Shown: positions 7,437 to 15,319, counted from the stretch's first letter. The stretch: DNA of 43,690 nt from Bacteroidaceae bacterium (GCA_017615245.1 JAGAAL010000063.1:1-43690); one strand, 5' to 3'. The notes: generated by a model from the letters alone, not told the origin. Numbers and translations: made by a program.

Positions 7437-9127
7437 ATTTCAAGTATCATTTCGTCTACGTTTGCACCTGGAGGAGTCATCGGAAGAATATTGTCTTCCT
7501 CGAGCACACCGCATTGCAGGAGGTATGCGCCCTCTGTCGTCAGCATCTTCTCAATCTCTGCATCCAGCTTGTCGCGGTCGGTCACCGTCGCAGCCGGTAT
7601 GTTGTATGCCTTTGCTATCAGTTCAAAGTCGGGATTGTCCATCGGGGTGAACGAGTAGCGGTGGTTGAAGAACATCGCCTGCCACTGACGTACATTGCCC
7701 AGGAAGTTGTTGTTCAACAGGATAATCTTCACTGGCGCCTTCTGTTCCATGATGGTACCCAGCTCCTGAATGGTCATCTGCAGACCGCCGTCACCCACGA
7801 ACAGGCAGACGGTACGGTCGGGAGCGCCGAACGTGGCACCGATGGCAGCAGGAAGTCCGAAGCCCATCGTACCGCAACCGCCTGAAGTCACTACGCTGTG
7901 TCCCTTCGTGAACTTGAAGTAACGGCATCCGAACATCTGGTTCTGACCTACGTCGGTCACGAGGATGGCTTCGTTCTTCGTTGCCTCGCTCACCTTACGG
8001 ATAATCTCTGCCATCAACAGCGGACCTTCCTTCGGATGGATGGCCTTATCGATAACCTTCTCGTATTCTTTCTCTGCGTAGGGCTTGAACGAGTTCACCC
8101 ATTCGGTATGTTTGATTCTATGTACCTTCTCTGTCACAGCCGCAAGTGTCTGCTTGCAATCGCCGAGAACAGCGAGATCCACCTTCACGTTCTTGTTGAA
8201 CTCGCTTGGGTCGATATCGAAATGGATAATCTTTGCCTGCTTGGCGTATGTATTGAGGTTGCCTGTCACACGGTCGTCGAAACGCATGCCGACAGCAATC
8301 AGCAAGTCACACTGGTTGGTCTGAACGTTCGGTCCGAGGTTTCCGTGCATTCCCAGCATTCCCATATTGAGCGGATGGTCGGAGGGGAGGTCGGACAGAC
8401 CTAACAAGGTGCAGCCAACAGGAATGTCAGCTTTCTCGATGAGGTCGAGCAGTTCCTGATGGGCGTTTCCCAGTTCAATGCCCTGTCCTGCCAACAGCAG
8501 CGGACGGTCGGCATGATTGATGAGGTAAGCTGCCTGCTCGATTGCCTCTTCGTTGATTGTAGGAACCGGCTGGTAGCTGCGGATGAAATCCACCTTCTCG
8601 GGCTTGTATTCCACCATAGCGGTTTGTGCATTCTTGGCGAAATCGAGCACCACTGGTCCTGGGCGTCCCGTACGAGCGATATAGAACGCACGGCTCACTG
8701 CCCATGCCACATCTTCGGCACGGCGAATCTGGTAACTCCATTTCGAGATAGGATTGGTCACATTCACCACATCCACCTCCTGGAAAGCATCCGTTCCAAG
8801 CATTGCAGCACCTACCTGACCGCAGATGACCACCATCGGCGTAGAGTCGATCATCGCATCAGCCACACCAGTGATGGTGTTCGTGGCACCAGGTCCGCTG
8901 GTTACGATGGCACATCCCACCTTACCCGACACGCGGGCATAACCCTGAGCGGCATGAACAGCTCCCTGCTCGTGACGTACCAGGATGTGGTTCAAACGGT
9001 CGGTATAATCATAGAGAGCATCATAGACAGGCATGATGGCACCACCGGGATATCCGAACAATGTCTCCACACCTTCGTTCAGCAACGAACGCATCAAAGC
9101 TTCAGCTCCTGTAATCTTTTCTGTCAT
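7433..9127 (-). CDS. ilvB: acetolactate synthase large (catalytic) subunit
   Basis: A 564-residue thiamine-diphosphate enzyme that condenses pyruvate with pyruvate or 2-oxobutyrate, the first common step to valine, leucine and isoleucine. The N-terminal PYR domain has GYPGGAIMPVYDAL and the catalytic Glu in RHEQGAVHAAQGYAR (about 52-66). The cofactor motif GDGG...NN is in the C-terminal domain (VGDGGLQMTIQELG to LLNNNFLGN). Length is typical. Its start is preceded by a 64-bp gap that is nearly all CTAGG decamer repeats, and it overlaps ilvN by 4 bp. Confidence 0.97.
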   Translation of the reverse strand: MTEKITGAEALMRSLLNEGVETLFGYPGGAIMPVYDALYDYTDRLNHILVRHEQGAVHAAQGYARVSGKVGCAIVTSGPGATNTITGVADAMIDSTPMVVICGQVGAAMLGTDAFQEVDVVNVTNPISKWSYQIRRAEDVAWAVSRAFYIARTGRPGPVVLDFAKNAQTAMVEYKPEKVDFIRSYQPVPTINEEAIEQAAYLINHADRPLLLAGQGIELGNAHQELLDLIEKADIPVGCTLLGLSDLPSDHPLNMGMLGMHGNLGPNVQTNQCDLLIAVGMRFDDRVTGNLNTYAKQAKIIHFDIDPSEFNKNVKVDLAVLGDCKQTLAAVTEKVHRIKHTEWVNSFKPYAEKEYEKVIDKAIHPKEGPLLMAEIIRKVSEATKNEAILVTDVGQNQMFGCRYFKFTKGHSVVTSGGCGTMGFGLPAAIGATFGAPDRTVCLFVGDGGLQMTIQELGTIMEQKAPVKIILLNNNFLGNVRQWQAMFFNHRYSFTPMDNPDFELIAKAYNIPAATVTDRDKLDAEIEKMLTTEGAYLLQCGVLEEDNILPMTPPGANVDEMILEI

Positions 9128-9140
9128 CTTTTATCTTTTT

Positions 9141-9190
9141 TCTAGGATTTCCTAGGAGGTCCTAGGCATTCCTAGGATTTACTAGGATTC
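9141..9190. repeat. five-copy CTAGG decamer array in the ilvD-ilvB gap
   Basis: Five consecutive 10-bp units, each with CTAGG at the same position (starts 9141, 9151, 9161, 9171, 9181); three hold the full palindrome CCTAGG. The array touches the ilvD stop codon on one side and ends 13 bp before the ilvB start on the other. In mRNA any unit can pair with any other. Confidence 0.9.
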
Positions 9191-9191
9191 T

Positions 9192-10994
9192 TTAATCAAT
9201 AATTCTCACGCCGCCCTTATCGGCACTACTTACACTCTGGGCGTATGCTCTCAGCGACTTGCTGACCACACGCTTGCGACGCAGCGGTTGCTGTGGACGG
9301 GCTGCCAGTTCTTCGTCTGAGAGACGCACGTTGATGCTGCGGTTCGGGATGTCAATCTCGATGATGTCGCCATCCACAATCTTACCGATGTTGCCGCCGT
9401 TGGCAGCCTCTGGAGAGATGTGTCCGATGCTCAATCCGCTCGTGCCACCCGAGAAACGTCCGTCGGTAATCAGCGCACACTCCTTGCCGAGATGCATCGA
9501 CTTAATGTACGATGTCGGGTAGAGCATTTCCTGCATACCAGGACCGCCCTTCGGTCCTTCGTGGGTGATGACCACCACATCGCCGGCCTTCACCTTGCCG
9601 CCAAGGATTCCTTCGCAGGCATCTTCCTGTGAGTCGAAGACAACAGCCGGACCTGCGAACTTCCAGATGCTTTCGTCCACACCTGCGGTCTTCACTACGC
9701 AACCGTCCTGAGCGATATTGCCGAAGAGGATGGCCATACCGCCGTCCTTCGTGTAGGCATGCTCAATGTCGCGGATACAACCGTTCGCGCGGTCGGTATC
9801 GAGGGTTTCGTAGTTGGTATTCTGTACACCCAGTTGGTTGCAGAACTTGCCTGCCGGAGCGCTACTATAGATGCGCTTAGCTTCAGGGTCGATGTCTGCC
9901 TTGAGGATGCTGTATTTCTCGATATCTTCAGCCAGCGTAGCGCCATTCACGCGCTTCACGCTTGTGTCAATCAATCCGCCCTTGGCCAATTCGCCGAGGA
10001 GGTTCAGCATACCGCCGGCACGTCCACACTCCTGTACGGAATACTTCTGTGAGTTCGGTGCCAGCTTGCAGAGGAACGGAGTCTTACGCGAGAGGGCATC
10101 GATGTCGGCCATTGTGAAGTTCACTTCTGCCTCCTGAGCTACGGCCAGCAGGTGAAGCACGGTATTGGTCGAAGCACCCATCGCGATGTCGAGCGTCATG
10201 GCGTTGAGGAAAGCCTGACGTGTAGCGATGCTGCGAGGCAAAACGCTCTCATCGCCGTCCTCGTAGTATGCAAAGGCATTCTTCACAATCTGACGGGCAG
10301 CTGCCTTCATCAGTTCCACGCGGTTCACGTGTGTAGCCAGGATGGTTCCGTTGCCAGGCAGGCTCAATCCGATGGCCTCAGTAAGGTTGTTCATCGAATT
10401 GGCTGTGAACATTCCCGAGCAGCATCCGCAACCAGGGCAGGCACGATCTTCCACCTCTGCCAGTTCTGCGTCGCTCACCGTCGGGTCGGCACCCTTCACC
10501 ATGGCTGCGATGAGGTCGAGGTTCTCGCCCTTGTACTTACCTGCCTCCATCGGTCCGCCGCTCACGAACACAGCAGGGATGTTCAGACGCATGGCAGCCA
10601 TCAGCATACCCGGCGTAATCTTATCGCAGTTAGAGATGCAAATCATCGCATCGGCCTTGTGGGCGTTGCACATATATTCTACCGAGTCGGCAATGATGTC
10701 GCGGCTCGGCAGCGAATAGAGCATACCGTCGTGACCCATGGCGATGCCGTCGTCGATGGCAATCGTATCGAACTCGGCGGCATAACAGCCGAGACGCTCA
10801 ATCTCAGCCTTCACAATCTGGCCCGCCTCATGCAAATGCGTGTGGCCCGGCACAAACTGAGTAAATGAGTTGACTATAGCAATGATTGGTTTGCCGAATT
10901 GTTCGCGTTTCATTCCGTTGGCCACCCACAGCGCTCTTGCGCCAGCCATGCGGCGACCTTCTGTGCAAACTGCACTACGTAACTGATGTTTCAT
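9192..10994 (-). CDS. ilvD: dihydroxy-acid dehydratase
   Basis: A 600-residue Fe-S dehydratase that converts dihydroxy-isovalerate and dihydroxy-methylvalerate to the 2-keto acids, the third step of valine and isoleucine synthesis. Cluster cysteines are visible in [11 protein letters not shown] (Cys123) and in [14 protein letters not shown] (around 190-200). The C-terminal motif [20 protein letters not shown] is intact. Length is at the upper end of the usual 550-620. It is the first gene of the leftward ilv operon and has a clear promoter at 11021-11050. Confidence 0.97.
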   Translation of the reverse strand: MKHQLRSAVCTEGRRMAGARALWVANGMKREQFGKPIIAIVNSFTQFVPGHTHLHEAGQIVKAEIERLGCYAAEFDTIAIDDGIAMGHDGMLYSLPSRDIIADSVEYMCNAHKADAMICISNCDKITPGMLMAAMRLNIPAVFVSGGPMEAGKYKGENLDLIAAMVKGADPTVSDAELAEVEDRACPGCGCCSGMFTANSMNNLTEAIGLSLPGNGTILATHVNRVELMKAAARQIVKNAFAYYEDGDESVLPRSIATRQAFLNAMTLDIAMGASTNTVLHLLAVAQEAEVNFTMADIDALSRKTPFLCKLAPNSQKYSVQECGRAGGMLNLLGELAKGGLIDTSVKRVNGATLAEDIEKYSILKADIDPEAKRIYSSAPAGKFCNQLGVQNTNYETLDTDRANGCIRDIEHAYTKDGGMAILFGNIAQDGCVVKTAGVDESIWKFAGPAVVFDSQEDACEGILGGKVKAGDVVVITHEGPKGGPGMQEMLYPTSYIKSMHLGKECALITDGRFSGGTSGLSIGHISPEAANGGNIGKIVDGDIIEIDIPNRSINVRLSDEELAARPQQPLRRKRVVSKSLRAYAQSVSSADKGGVRIID

Positions 10995-11020
10995 TTTCCT
11001 TTATACGTCAAATTGAGCTG

Positions 11021-11028
11021 CAAAGTTA
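11021..11028 (-). promoter_or_regulatory. promoter of the ilv operon
   Basis: On the minus strand TAACTTTG, 26 bp before the ilvD ATG, with TTG at 11048-11050 giving a 19-bp spacing. Both elements fit the Bacteroidetes consensus. Confidence 0.75.
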
Positions 11029-11158
11029 CAACATTTTGACGGATAAGCAATCATTTTTCCACAGAAAGTGCCATTTCCGATGCGAAAATATCCCTTTAAT
11101 AATAAATAATGTGTATATTTGTTACGAAAATCGGCAAAACGGCAATCGATATGACATA

Positions 11159-11188
11159 ACAAAGAAGGATGCACGCGGCATCCTTCTT
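11159..11188 (-). terminator. intrinsic terminator for the DUF6261-like gene
   Basis: AAGAAGGATGC and GCATCCTTCTT form an 11-bp stem with loop ACGCG. Read leftward the tail is TTGTTATG, weakly T-rich; read rightward it is poorer. It lies about 107 bp past the stop of the gene ending at 11295. Confidence 0.65.
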
Positions 11189-11237
11189 CGACTTTCGTTC
11201 AGGAGTACAGGAGTGACAGACGTTACTTCACAGTTGC

Positions 11238-11294
11238 TTATCAACTCTACACTTTTTCAACTACTCTAAACTCTACACTCTCAACTCTAAACTT
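11238..11294. repeat. low-complexity ACTCTA/ACTCTAAAC repeat
   Basis: Degenerate repeats of CAACTCTA, ACTCTAAAC and CTACACT. The same family occurs at about 21-47, in reverse complement at 33792-33838, and as a fragment near 43030. Confidence 0.6.
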
Positions 11295-12179
11295 TTAGTT
11301 CTGATCGACTCCGCCATAACCTCCACCACCGTTGTTGTCACCGCCAGGCTCATCGCCGCCCGGATTGTCCGGGTTGTCCGGGGTATCGGGATTATCTGGG
11401 GTGTCGGGAGTGTCCGGGTTATCCGGCGTATCAGGCGTGTCGCCGCCGTTTTCACCACCGCCGTTATCGCCCGATGCACCATCCTTCAGGTAATACTGCC
11501 GTGCATACAGCTCGATGCCTCGGAGCTGGGTGTAGAGGGCGGTCAGCTCGGCACTGGGCATAAGTTCCATCATGGCCATGACGGTCTTGTAGATGTCGGC
11601 AATGGCAAGGTCGGTCTGTCGACGGGCGTTCTTCATTTCGCCCTTCACAAACTCGCCCATGGTGAGGGCACGCTCGCCGAGAATCTGGCGCACCAGCTGG
11701 GCGGCTGTGACGGCCTTGGTGAAGAATGGCCATGCACCGATTTGGGTGAGGAACGCCTCGTGCGGCTGCAGGTTCTGCTGCATCTGGATGATTTTGTCGG
11801 ACTCAGCACCATAGGCATCGCGTGTGCTGAACTTGAAGTCCCTGAACACCTGCTCACACTCCACGGCCTCGGCCTTCGTAGGTTCGTCATCGGGCAGTCC
11901 GGCATGAGCCTGATTGATGTAGCGTGCCGCTGTAATGTAGTTGTCCTGTCGTTTGTCGGCTTCCCCCAGTCGCTTCACGGCCGGGTCGCGCTGAGCCGTC
12001 AGCCATACATCATCCTCCGTCTGGCGGGCCTGATGCAGGGCCGTACGCTTCTGAATAAAGATTTGATTGTCGGTCACATACGCCTGCAGGAAATCGTCGA
12101 TCTGCTGCGTCGTGCCATCATGGTGTGGATTGGTCAGCTCGGCCAACCAAGCCGTGTTCAGTTGATTGTCTGTACTCAT
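11295..12179 (-). CDS. DUF6261-like protein with acidic PDTPDNP tail
   Basis: A 294-residue protein without signal peptide. Residues 1-225 are predicted mostly helical, with repeated Arg/Gln-rich helices (QKRTALHQARQTEDDVW, VKRLGEADKRQDNYITAARY). They resemble the Bacteroidales DUF6261 family, whose function is unknown; this assignment is from memory of the pattern and is moderate. Residues 232-294 are a tail of PDTPDNPDTP repeats ending in Gly/Asp-rich sequence, lacking any hydrophobic anchor. The gene is preceded by a five-copy 42-43 bp tandem array and no TAnnTTTG promoter is seen there. Confidence 0.7.
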   Translation of the reverse strand: MSTDNQLNTAWLAELTNPHHDGTTQQIDDFLQAYVTDNQIFIQKRTALHQARQTEDDVWLTAQRDPAVKRLGEADKRQDNYITAARYINQAHAGLPDDEPTKAEAVECEQVFRDFKFSTRDAYGAESDKIIQMQQNLQPHEAFLTQIGAWPFFTKAVTAAQLVRQILGERALTMGEFVKGEMKNARRQTDLAIADIYKTVMAMMELMPSAELTALYTQLRGIELYARQYYLKDGASGDNGGGENGGDTPDTPDNPDTPDTPDNPDTPDNPDNPGGDEPGGDNNGGGGYGGVDQN

Positions 12180-12224
12180 AGCAACAATTTTTTTTTAGTG
12201 TTAGTATTAATTTTTGTATTATTA

Positions 12225-12453
12225 CACCCCTGTAACGGGGTCGTCGGTCATCCTGCAAGGTTATTACACCCCTGAAATGAGGTCGTCTGACCGTCAACCA
12301 GCCCGTTTCACCCCTGCAACGGGGTCGTCGGACCATCCTGCGAGGTCATTGCACCCCTGAAATGAGGTCGCCCGACCGTCAACCAGCCCGTTTCACCCCT
12401 GCAACGAGGTCGTCGGACCATCCTGCGAAGTCGTTGCACCCCTGCAACGACTG
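12225..12453. repeat. 42-43 bp tandem array with alternating unit types
   Basis: Units start at CACCCCTG at 12225, 12267, 12309, 12352 and 12394, with a truncated sixth at 12437 ending at the stop codon of the LRR gene. Type A units (first, third, fifth) contain CAACGGGGTCGTCGG or close variants; type B units (second, fourth) contain GAAATGAGGTCG and GTCAACCAGCCCGTTT. Most units can fold CCCC against GGGG. There are no unique spacers. Confidence 0.95.
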
Positions 12454-13278
12454 TTACTTCACCCAGACCTTCCGTCCATCCACGATGTTCAGACCCTTCG
12501 CCATGCCGCCGATGCGCTGACCGCCGAGGTTGTAGATAGTGTCCTTCCCTTCAGGGGAGAATTTAGGAGAGTCTATGCCATCCGGTACGCTGCCAGTGTA
12601 CTCTATACCGTCGAAAAACAACGGAATCCAACCCTTAGCCTTGGCAGCAGCTACCTGCGTGGTGGTCATCTCGTTACACTCCTCCTCGTCGTAGATTACA
12701 AATATCATGCCACGGCGTAAGGTCGGCAAATTCTCAATTAGCGCATCCATCCCAGCGCCCTTAATTTGGTTCTGGAAGCAAAACAGTTCTTCAAGCGCTG
12801 TGTTATTCGATACGTTCAATGTCGTTAGCAGATTATCGTAGCAATCTAGAGTTGTCAGCCACGTGCATCCCGATACATCCAATGTCGTCAGTTGGTTAAC
12901 ACCGCAACACAGCGTTTTCAACGCCGTGCATCCCGACACATCCAATGTCGTCATTTGGTTATCATTGCAAAACAGCAATTGCAGCGCCTTATTCTTCGAC
13001 ACGTCCAATGTCGTCAGCTGGTTTCTGAAGCACCACAGTTCTTCCAGTGCCGTGAAAAACTCAATGCCCCTCAGGCTTTGGATGTCCTTATGGCTTACGT
13101 TGATTTTTGTAATACTAGCAATCTCCGCATCCGTCAGCACTCCGTCTTTGCCATACGACTGGCTGAGCAGATAGCTGCGGAACTTCTCGTCGGGGAAATT
13201 CGTCTCGTTGATTTCCACATCCGCCCAAGCCATAGCAGGAAGCAAGGCAATCAATAAGAAAAAGTTTCTCCGTTTCAT
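12454..13278 (-). CDS. secreted leucine-rich-repeat protein with C-terminal tail
   Basis: A 274-residue protein. The start at 13278 (MKRRNFFLLIALLPAMAWA) gives a proper signal peptide; an upstream in-frame ATG at 13335 adds 19 unlikely residues and precedes the promoter. Residues about 64-175 hold four to five 21-residue repeats of the form LTTLDVSxxxALxxLxCxxNQ, visible in DNA as a 63-bp periodicity. This resembles Bacteroidetes extracellular LRR proteins used in binding. The last about 28 residues (YNLGGQR...KGLNIVDGRKVWVK) match the tail of the protein at 35291-38785, suggesting a shared export or anchoring signal. The binding partner is unknown. Confidence 0.88.
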   Translation of the reverse strand: MKRRNFFLLIALLPAMAWADVEINETNFPDEKFRSYLLSQSYGKDGVLTDAEIASITKINVSHKDIQSLRGIEFFTALEELWCFRNQLTTLDVSKNKALQLLFCNDNQMTTLDVSGCTALKTLCCGVNQLTTLDVSGCTWLTTLDCYDNLLTTLNVSNNTALEELFCFQNQIKGAGMDALIENLPTLRRGMIFVIYDEEECNEMTTTQVAAAKAKGWIPLFFDGIEYTGSVPDGIDSPKFSPEGKDTIYNLGGQRIGGMAKGLNIVDGRKVWVK

Positions 13279-13323
13279 AAGCTTCGGTTGTTTAAAGGAT
13301 TCATACGATGTCGGTTTCGCTGG

Positions 13324-13374
13324 CAAAGATAACACATTTCCCCGAAACCGCCAAACGATTTCGGGGAAAATGTG
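13324..13374 (-). promoter_or_regulatory. promoter of the LRR gene with inverted repeat across the -33 element
   Basis: The minus strand -7 element TATCTTTG is at 13324-13331 and a -33 TTTG at 13352-13355, spaced by 20 bp. The -33 element lies in the 11-bp loop of an inverted repeat, CACATTTCCCCGAAA (13333-13347) against TTTCGGGGAAAATGTG (13359-13374), with one extra base in the right arm. This arrangement looks like an operator. Confidence 0.65.
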
Positions 13375-13392
13375 AGGAGAAGGCAGAAAAAT

Positions 13393-13437
13393 ACCCCCAA
13401 TCCTCCCCCTTGAGGAGGGACAGGAGGGGGGCCGGGG
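13393..13437. repeat. GC-rich palindromic element
   Basis: CCCCCAATCCTCCCCC, a central CTTGAGG and GGAGGGACAGGAGGGGGG form an imperfect palindrome just after the stop of the discoidin-like gene. Same family as 5475-5702. Confidence 0.55.
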
Positions 13438-13440
13438 CTA

Positions 13441-14127
13441 TTAGTGTACGTCGATGCCGTCGAAATAGAGTTCGGAGATGACGGTGTCGCCGTACTTGTC
13501 GCCGGGATAGACGTCGAGTATCTCGAATTTCAGTGTCCAGTTGGGCTTCTTGGAGTCGTGATAGCCGAGGGTTCCGACGGGGAAATACTGCATGGAGCGG
13601 CTGTCCTGCAGTTCGAGGATGGCGTATGGCTTGCCGTTGTAGTACATGCGGAGCCGCTTCACACGGGAGTTGGCGCGCCAGATGCTCTCGTCCTTCACGT
13701 GGCCGTTGAGAATCTTCACGGCGGTGATGCGCGGACATTTGCCTTCGAACGTGTAGGTGAGGCTCTGCCCCACTCCCTTGCCCTTGGTGGCCCATACGCT
13801 TTCGTGGCTGAAGTCGTGGGCGTTCTTTCCTGCATAGGTGAACTTACCCTGGGGGGCGAGGCAGCTCGATGCGGTCACCTTCTTCACTTCGCCGCCGCAA
13901 TACCAGCTGCATTTGCCGCTGTAGAGGTCGTCGTAGATGGAGAGGTCGCCGTATTTCTTCTTGTCGTAGTTCATCTCGTCGAAGTCGGCGTTCTCATAGA
14001 GTCGCTCCCACTCTGCCACTGAAATCTTGGGCATGGGGGTGACGAACTTTGGTTTGATTACTTTCTGCTGACCTTGCACGGTCATGGCTGCCATGAGAAG
14101 CAGCAGGATGGTCGTTGCTTTTTTCAT
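13441..14127 (-). CDS. secreted protein with NADase-type glycan-binding (discoidin-like) domain
   Basis: A 228-residue protein when started at 14127 (MKKATTILLLLMAAMTVQGQ), which gives a clean signal peptide; the ATG at 14163 would add 12 residues of DNA that belongs to a dispersed repeat. The region about 75-228 (CLAPQGKFTYAGKNAHDF, VWATKGKGVGQSLTYTF, ILNGHVKDESIWRANSRVK, LELQDSRSMQYF) matches the pattern of the F5/8-like domain found beside bacterial NADase-type toxins and in many stand-alone secreted proteins, thought to bind glycans. No catalytic domain is present. It ends next to the GC-rich palindrome. Confidence 0.82.
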   Translation of the reverse strand: MKKATTILLLLMAAMTVQGQQKVIKPKFVTPMPKISVAEWERLYENADFDEMNYDKKKYGDLSIYDDLYSGKCSWYCGGEVKKVTASSCLAPQGKFTYAGKNAHDFSHESVWATKGKGVGQSLTYTFEGKCPRITAVKILNGHVKDESIWRANSRVKRLRMYYNGKPYAILELQDSRSMQYFPVGTLGYHDSKKPNWTLKFEILDVYPGDKYGDTVISELYFDGIDVH

Positions 14128-14142
14128 AATTGTTATTGTTTT

Positions 14143-14235
14143 ATTTAAGTTTCGCAAGCTCAACTTATTAGGCTCTGAAGGGCTTTGAAGGGGAGTTTAA
14201 GGGAAGCTAAAGGGACGAATGTTTGTAAACACCCT
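14143..14235 (-). repeat. dispersed ~90-bp element, copy 1
   Basis: In the leftward sense it runs from AGGGTGTTTACAAAC to GCCTAATAAGTTG and GCTTGCGAAAC. It aligns to 43155-43237 on the plus strand with only scattered differences and one 9-bp gap. It ends 16 bp before the start of the discoidin-like gene. Confidence 0.85.
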
Positions 14236-14389
14236 ATAAGTAACGTCCTTTCTATTCCATTTAACTTCTTTTCCATTCCCTTCTATTCCTTTCTGCTCAA
14301 CTTGCGAAAAATGCGATTAAGCGAGAGTAAAGTCAAGCTTGCTTGAACTATGCCGAGCGTGAGCATTTTGGGCGAAGCGAAAGTTGAGC
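14236..14389. other. intergenic DNA with pyrimidine repeats and inverted GCTCAACTT
   Basis: Positions 14249-14291 are degenerate TTCTATTCC/TTCCATTCC repeats. GCTCAACTT (about 14296) and AAGTTGAGC (about 14382) form a widely spaced inverted repeat enclosing AAGCTTGCTT and GCTCACGCTCGGC-type sequence. No reading frame is supported. It directly follows the stop of the lipid kinase gene, so it may contribute to the 3' end of that transcript. Confidence 0.5.
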
Positions 14390-15313
14390 CTAAATAATAT
14401 AGTTCAGATGTTCGGGCAGAATCTCGACGCGCATCGGGGTGAGGTTCTTGGCGTCGAGGATGCATCCGTCGAGCGACACCTTGGCCTTGCCGGCATCCAT
14501 CACCTCGACCTTGTGTACGCGATAGGGATGTACGTTCTTATAGTTGAGGAACTTTCCCTTGCCGAGGAGGTAGAAGCCTTCGAGCAGCTGCCACCACTTG
14601 GGACGAGTGATGACCGACACATCGAGCATGAGGTTGTAGGGCACGCTGTTGGGTGTCTGTCCGTAGCCGATGCAGTTGCCGATGCAGATGGACATCACTT
14701 CGCCCTGGATTTCCTCGGTCTCGGCCTTGATGTGTACGTTGAACGACTTGCGTTCGAACACATTGGCAATGGCAACAGGGATGACCGACAGGCGTTTCGA
14801 CCCCATGAGGCGAGTGGCCTTGCTGGTGATGTCGATGAGACGTGCTCCCAACCCGATGTTCACACAATTGAGGAAGTAGCGGCGGACGGGCACATTGTCC
14901 TCGTCGGTATAGACACACATGCCGACATCGATGATGCGGGTCTTACGCTCGATGAGGTGATCGACCGTCCGTTTGTAATCGTCAACACCCACGCCCCAGA
15001 AGCGGGCGAAGTCGTTACCAATACCATTCGGAATGAGTCCCAAAGCAAAATCCTCGGGCAGCGACTCTGAACGGCAGATACCATTCAGCGCCTCGTTCAA
15101 TGCCGAGTCGTTGCCTACTACCACGATGGTGTGATAGCTGTTGTCGCACAGCATCTTCGACAAGCGTTCCACAGAGCCGTAGCCTTCCGACTGCACAAAG
15201 TCGTACTCTACGCCCCGCTTCTCAATATATTTTCGGATGGCGGTCCATCGCTTTGCCGACTTCTTCAAGCCAGAATGCGAACCGTATATGATTCCCCACC
15301 GGTTTTTCTCCAT
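14390..15313 (-). CDS. diacylglycerol kinase-family lipid kinase
   Basis: A 307-residue soluble protein of the DagK/YegS/sphingosine-kinase family, which phosphorylates lipid substrates with ATP. The N-terminal catalytic domain shows IYGSHSGLKKS (usual NPxSG region), VVGNDSALNEALNG at 65-78 and PNGIGNDFAR at 95-104. The normally strict GGDGT motif is altered to VGNDS, while the GTGNDFAR-type loop is intact. The C-terminal beta domain is complete, so the protein may still be active or may have changed function. It starts 6 bp after nhaD ends and shares its transcript. Confidence 0.87.
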   Translation of the reverse strand: MEKNRWGIIYGSHSGLKKSAKRWTAIRKYIEKRGVEYDFVQSEGYGSVERLSKMLCDNSYHTIVVVGNDSALNEALNGICRSESLPEDFALGLIPNGIGNDFARFWGVGVDDYKRTVDHLIERKTRIIDVGMCVYTDEDNVPVRRYFLNCVNIGLGARLIDITSKATRLMGSKRLSVIPVAIANVFERKSFNVHIKAETEEIQGEVMSICIGNCIGYGQTPNSVPYNLMLDVSVITRPKWWQLLEGFYLLGKGKFLNYKNVHPYRVHKVEVMDAGKAKVSLDGCILDAKNLTPMRVEILPEHLNYII

Positions 15314-15319
15314 AGTAAA

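Larger units (their letters stand above)
10995..11294. other. 300-bp intergenic region between ilvD and the DUF6261-like gene
   Basis: From left to right it holds the ilvD promoter (11021-11050), AT-rich DNA with a rightward TATATTTG at 11114-11121 that has no gene downstream, a terminator hairpin at 11159-11188, and a low-complexity ACTCTA-type repeat at 11238-11294. I see no open reading frame of substance and no leader peptide rich in branched-chain codons. Confidence 0.6.

Noticed and set aside
11114-11121. Rightward TATATTTG followed by a hairpin, as a possible second small RNA
   Set aside because: The hairpin at 11159-11188 has a poor T-tract in that direction and is better explained as the leftward terminator of the DUF6261-like gene.
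12118-12336. Minus-strand open frame with repeated RRPRCRG/RRPHFRG peptide
   Set aside because: It is only the translation of the 42-43 bp tandem array and runs into the start of the DUF6261-like gene; no start signal or protein family supports it.
12225-12453. Possible CRISPR array
   Set aside because: The units are contiguous near-identical repeats without unique spacers of constant length, and no cas gene is in the window.
14283-14465. Short minus-strand frame downstream of the lipid kinase
   Set aside because: It starts inside the kinase gene in another frame and reads through repeat-like DNA; no family or start signal.
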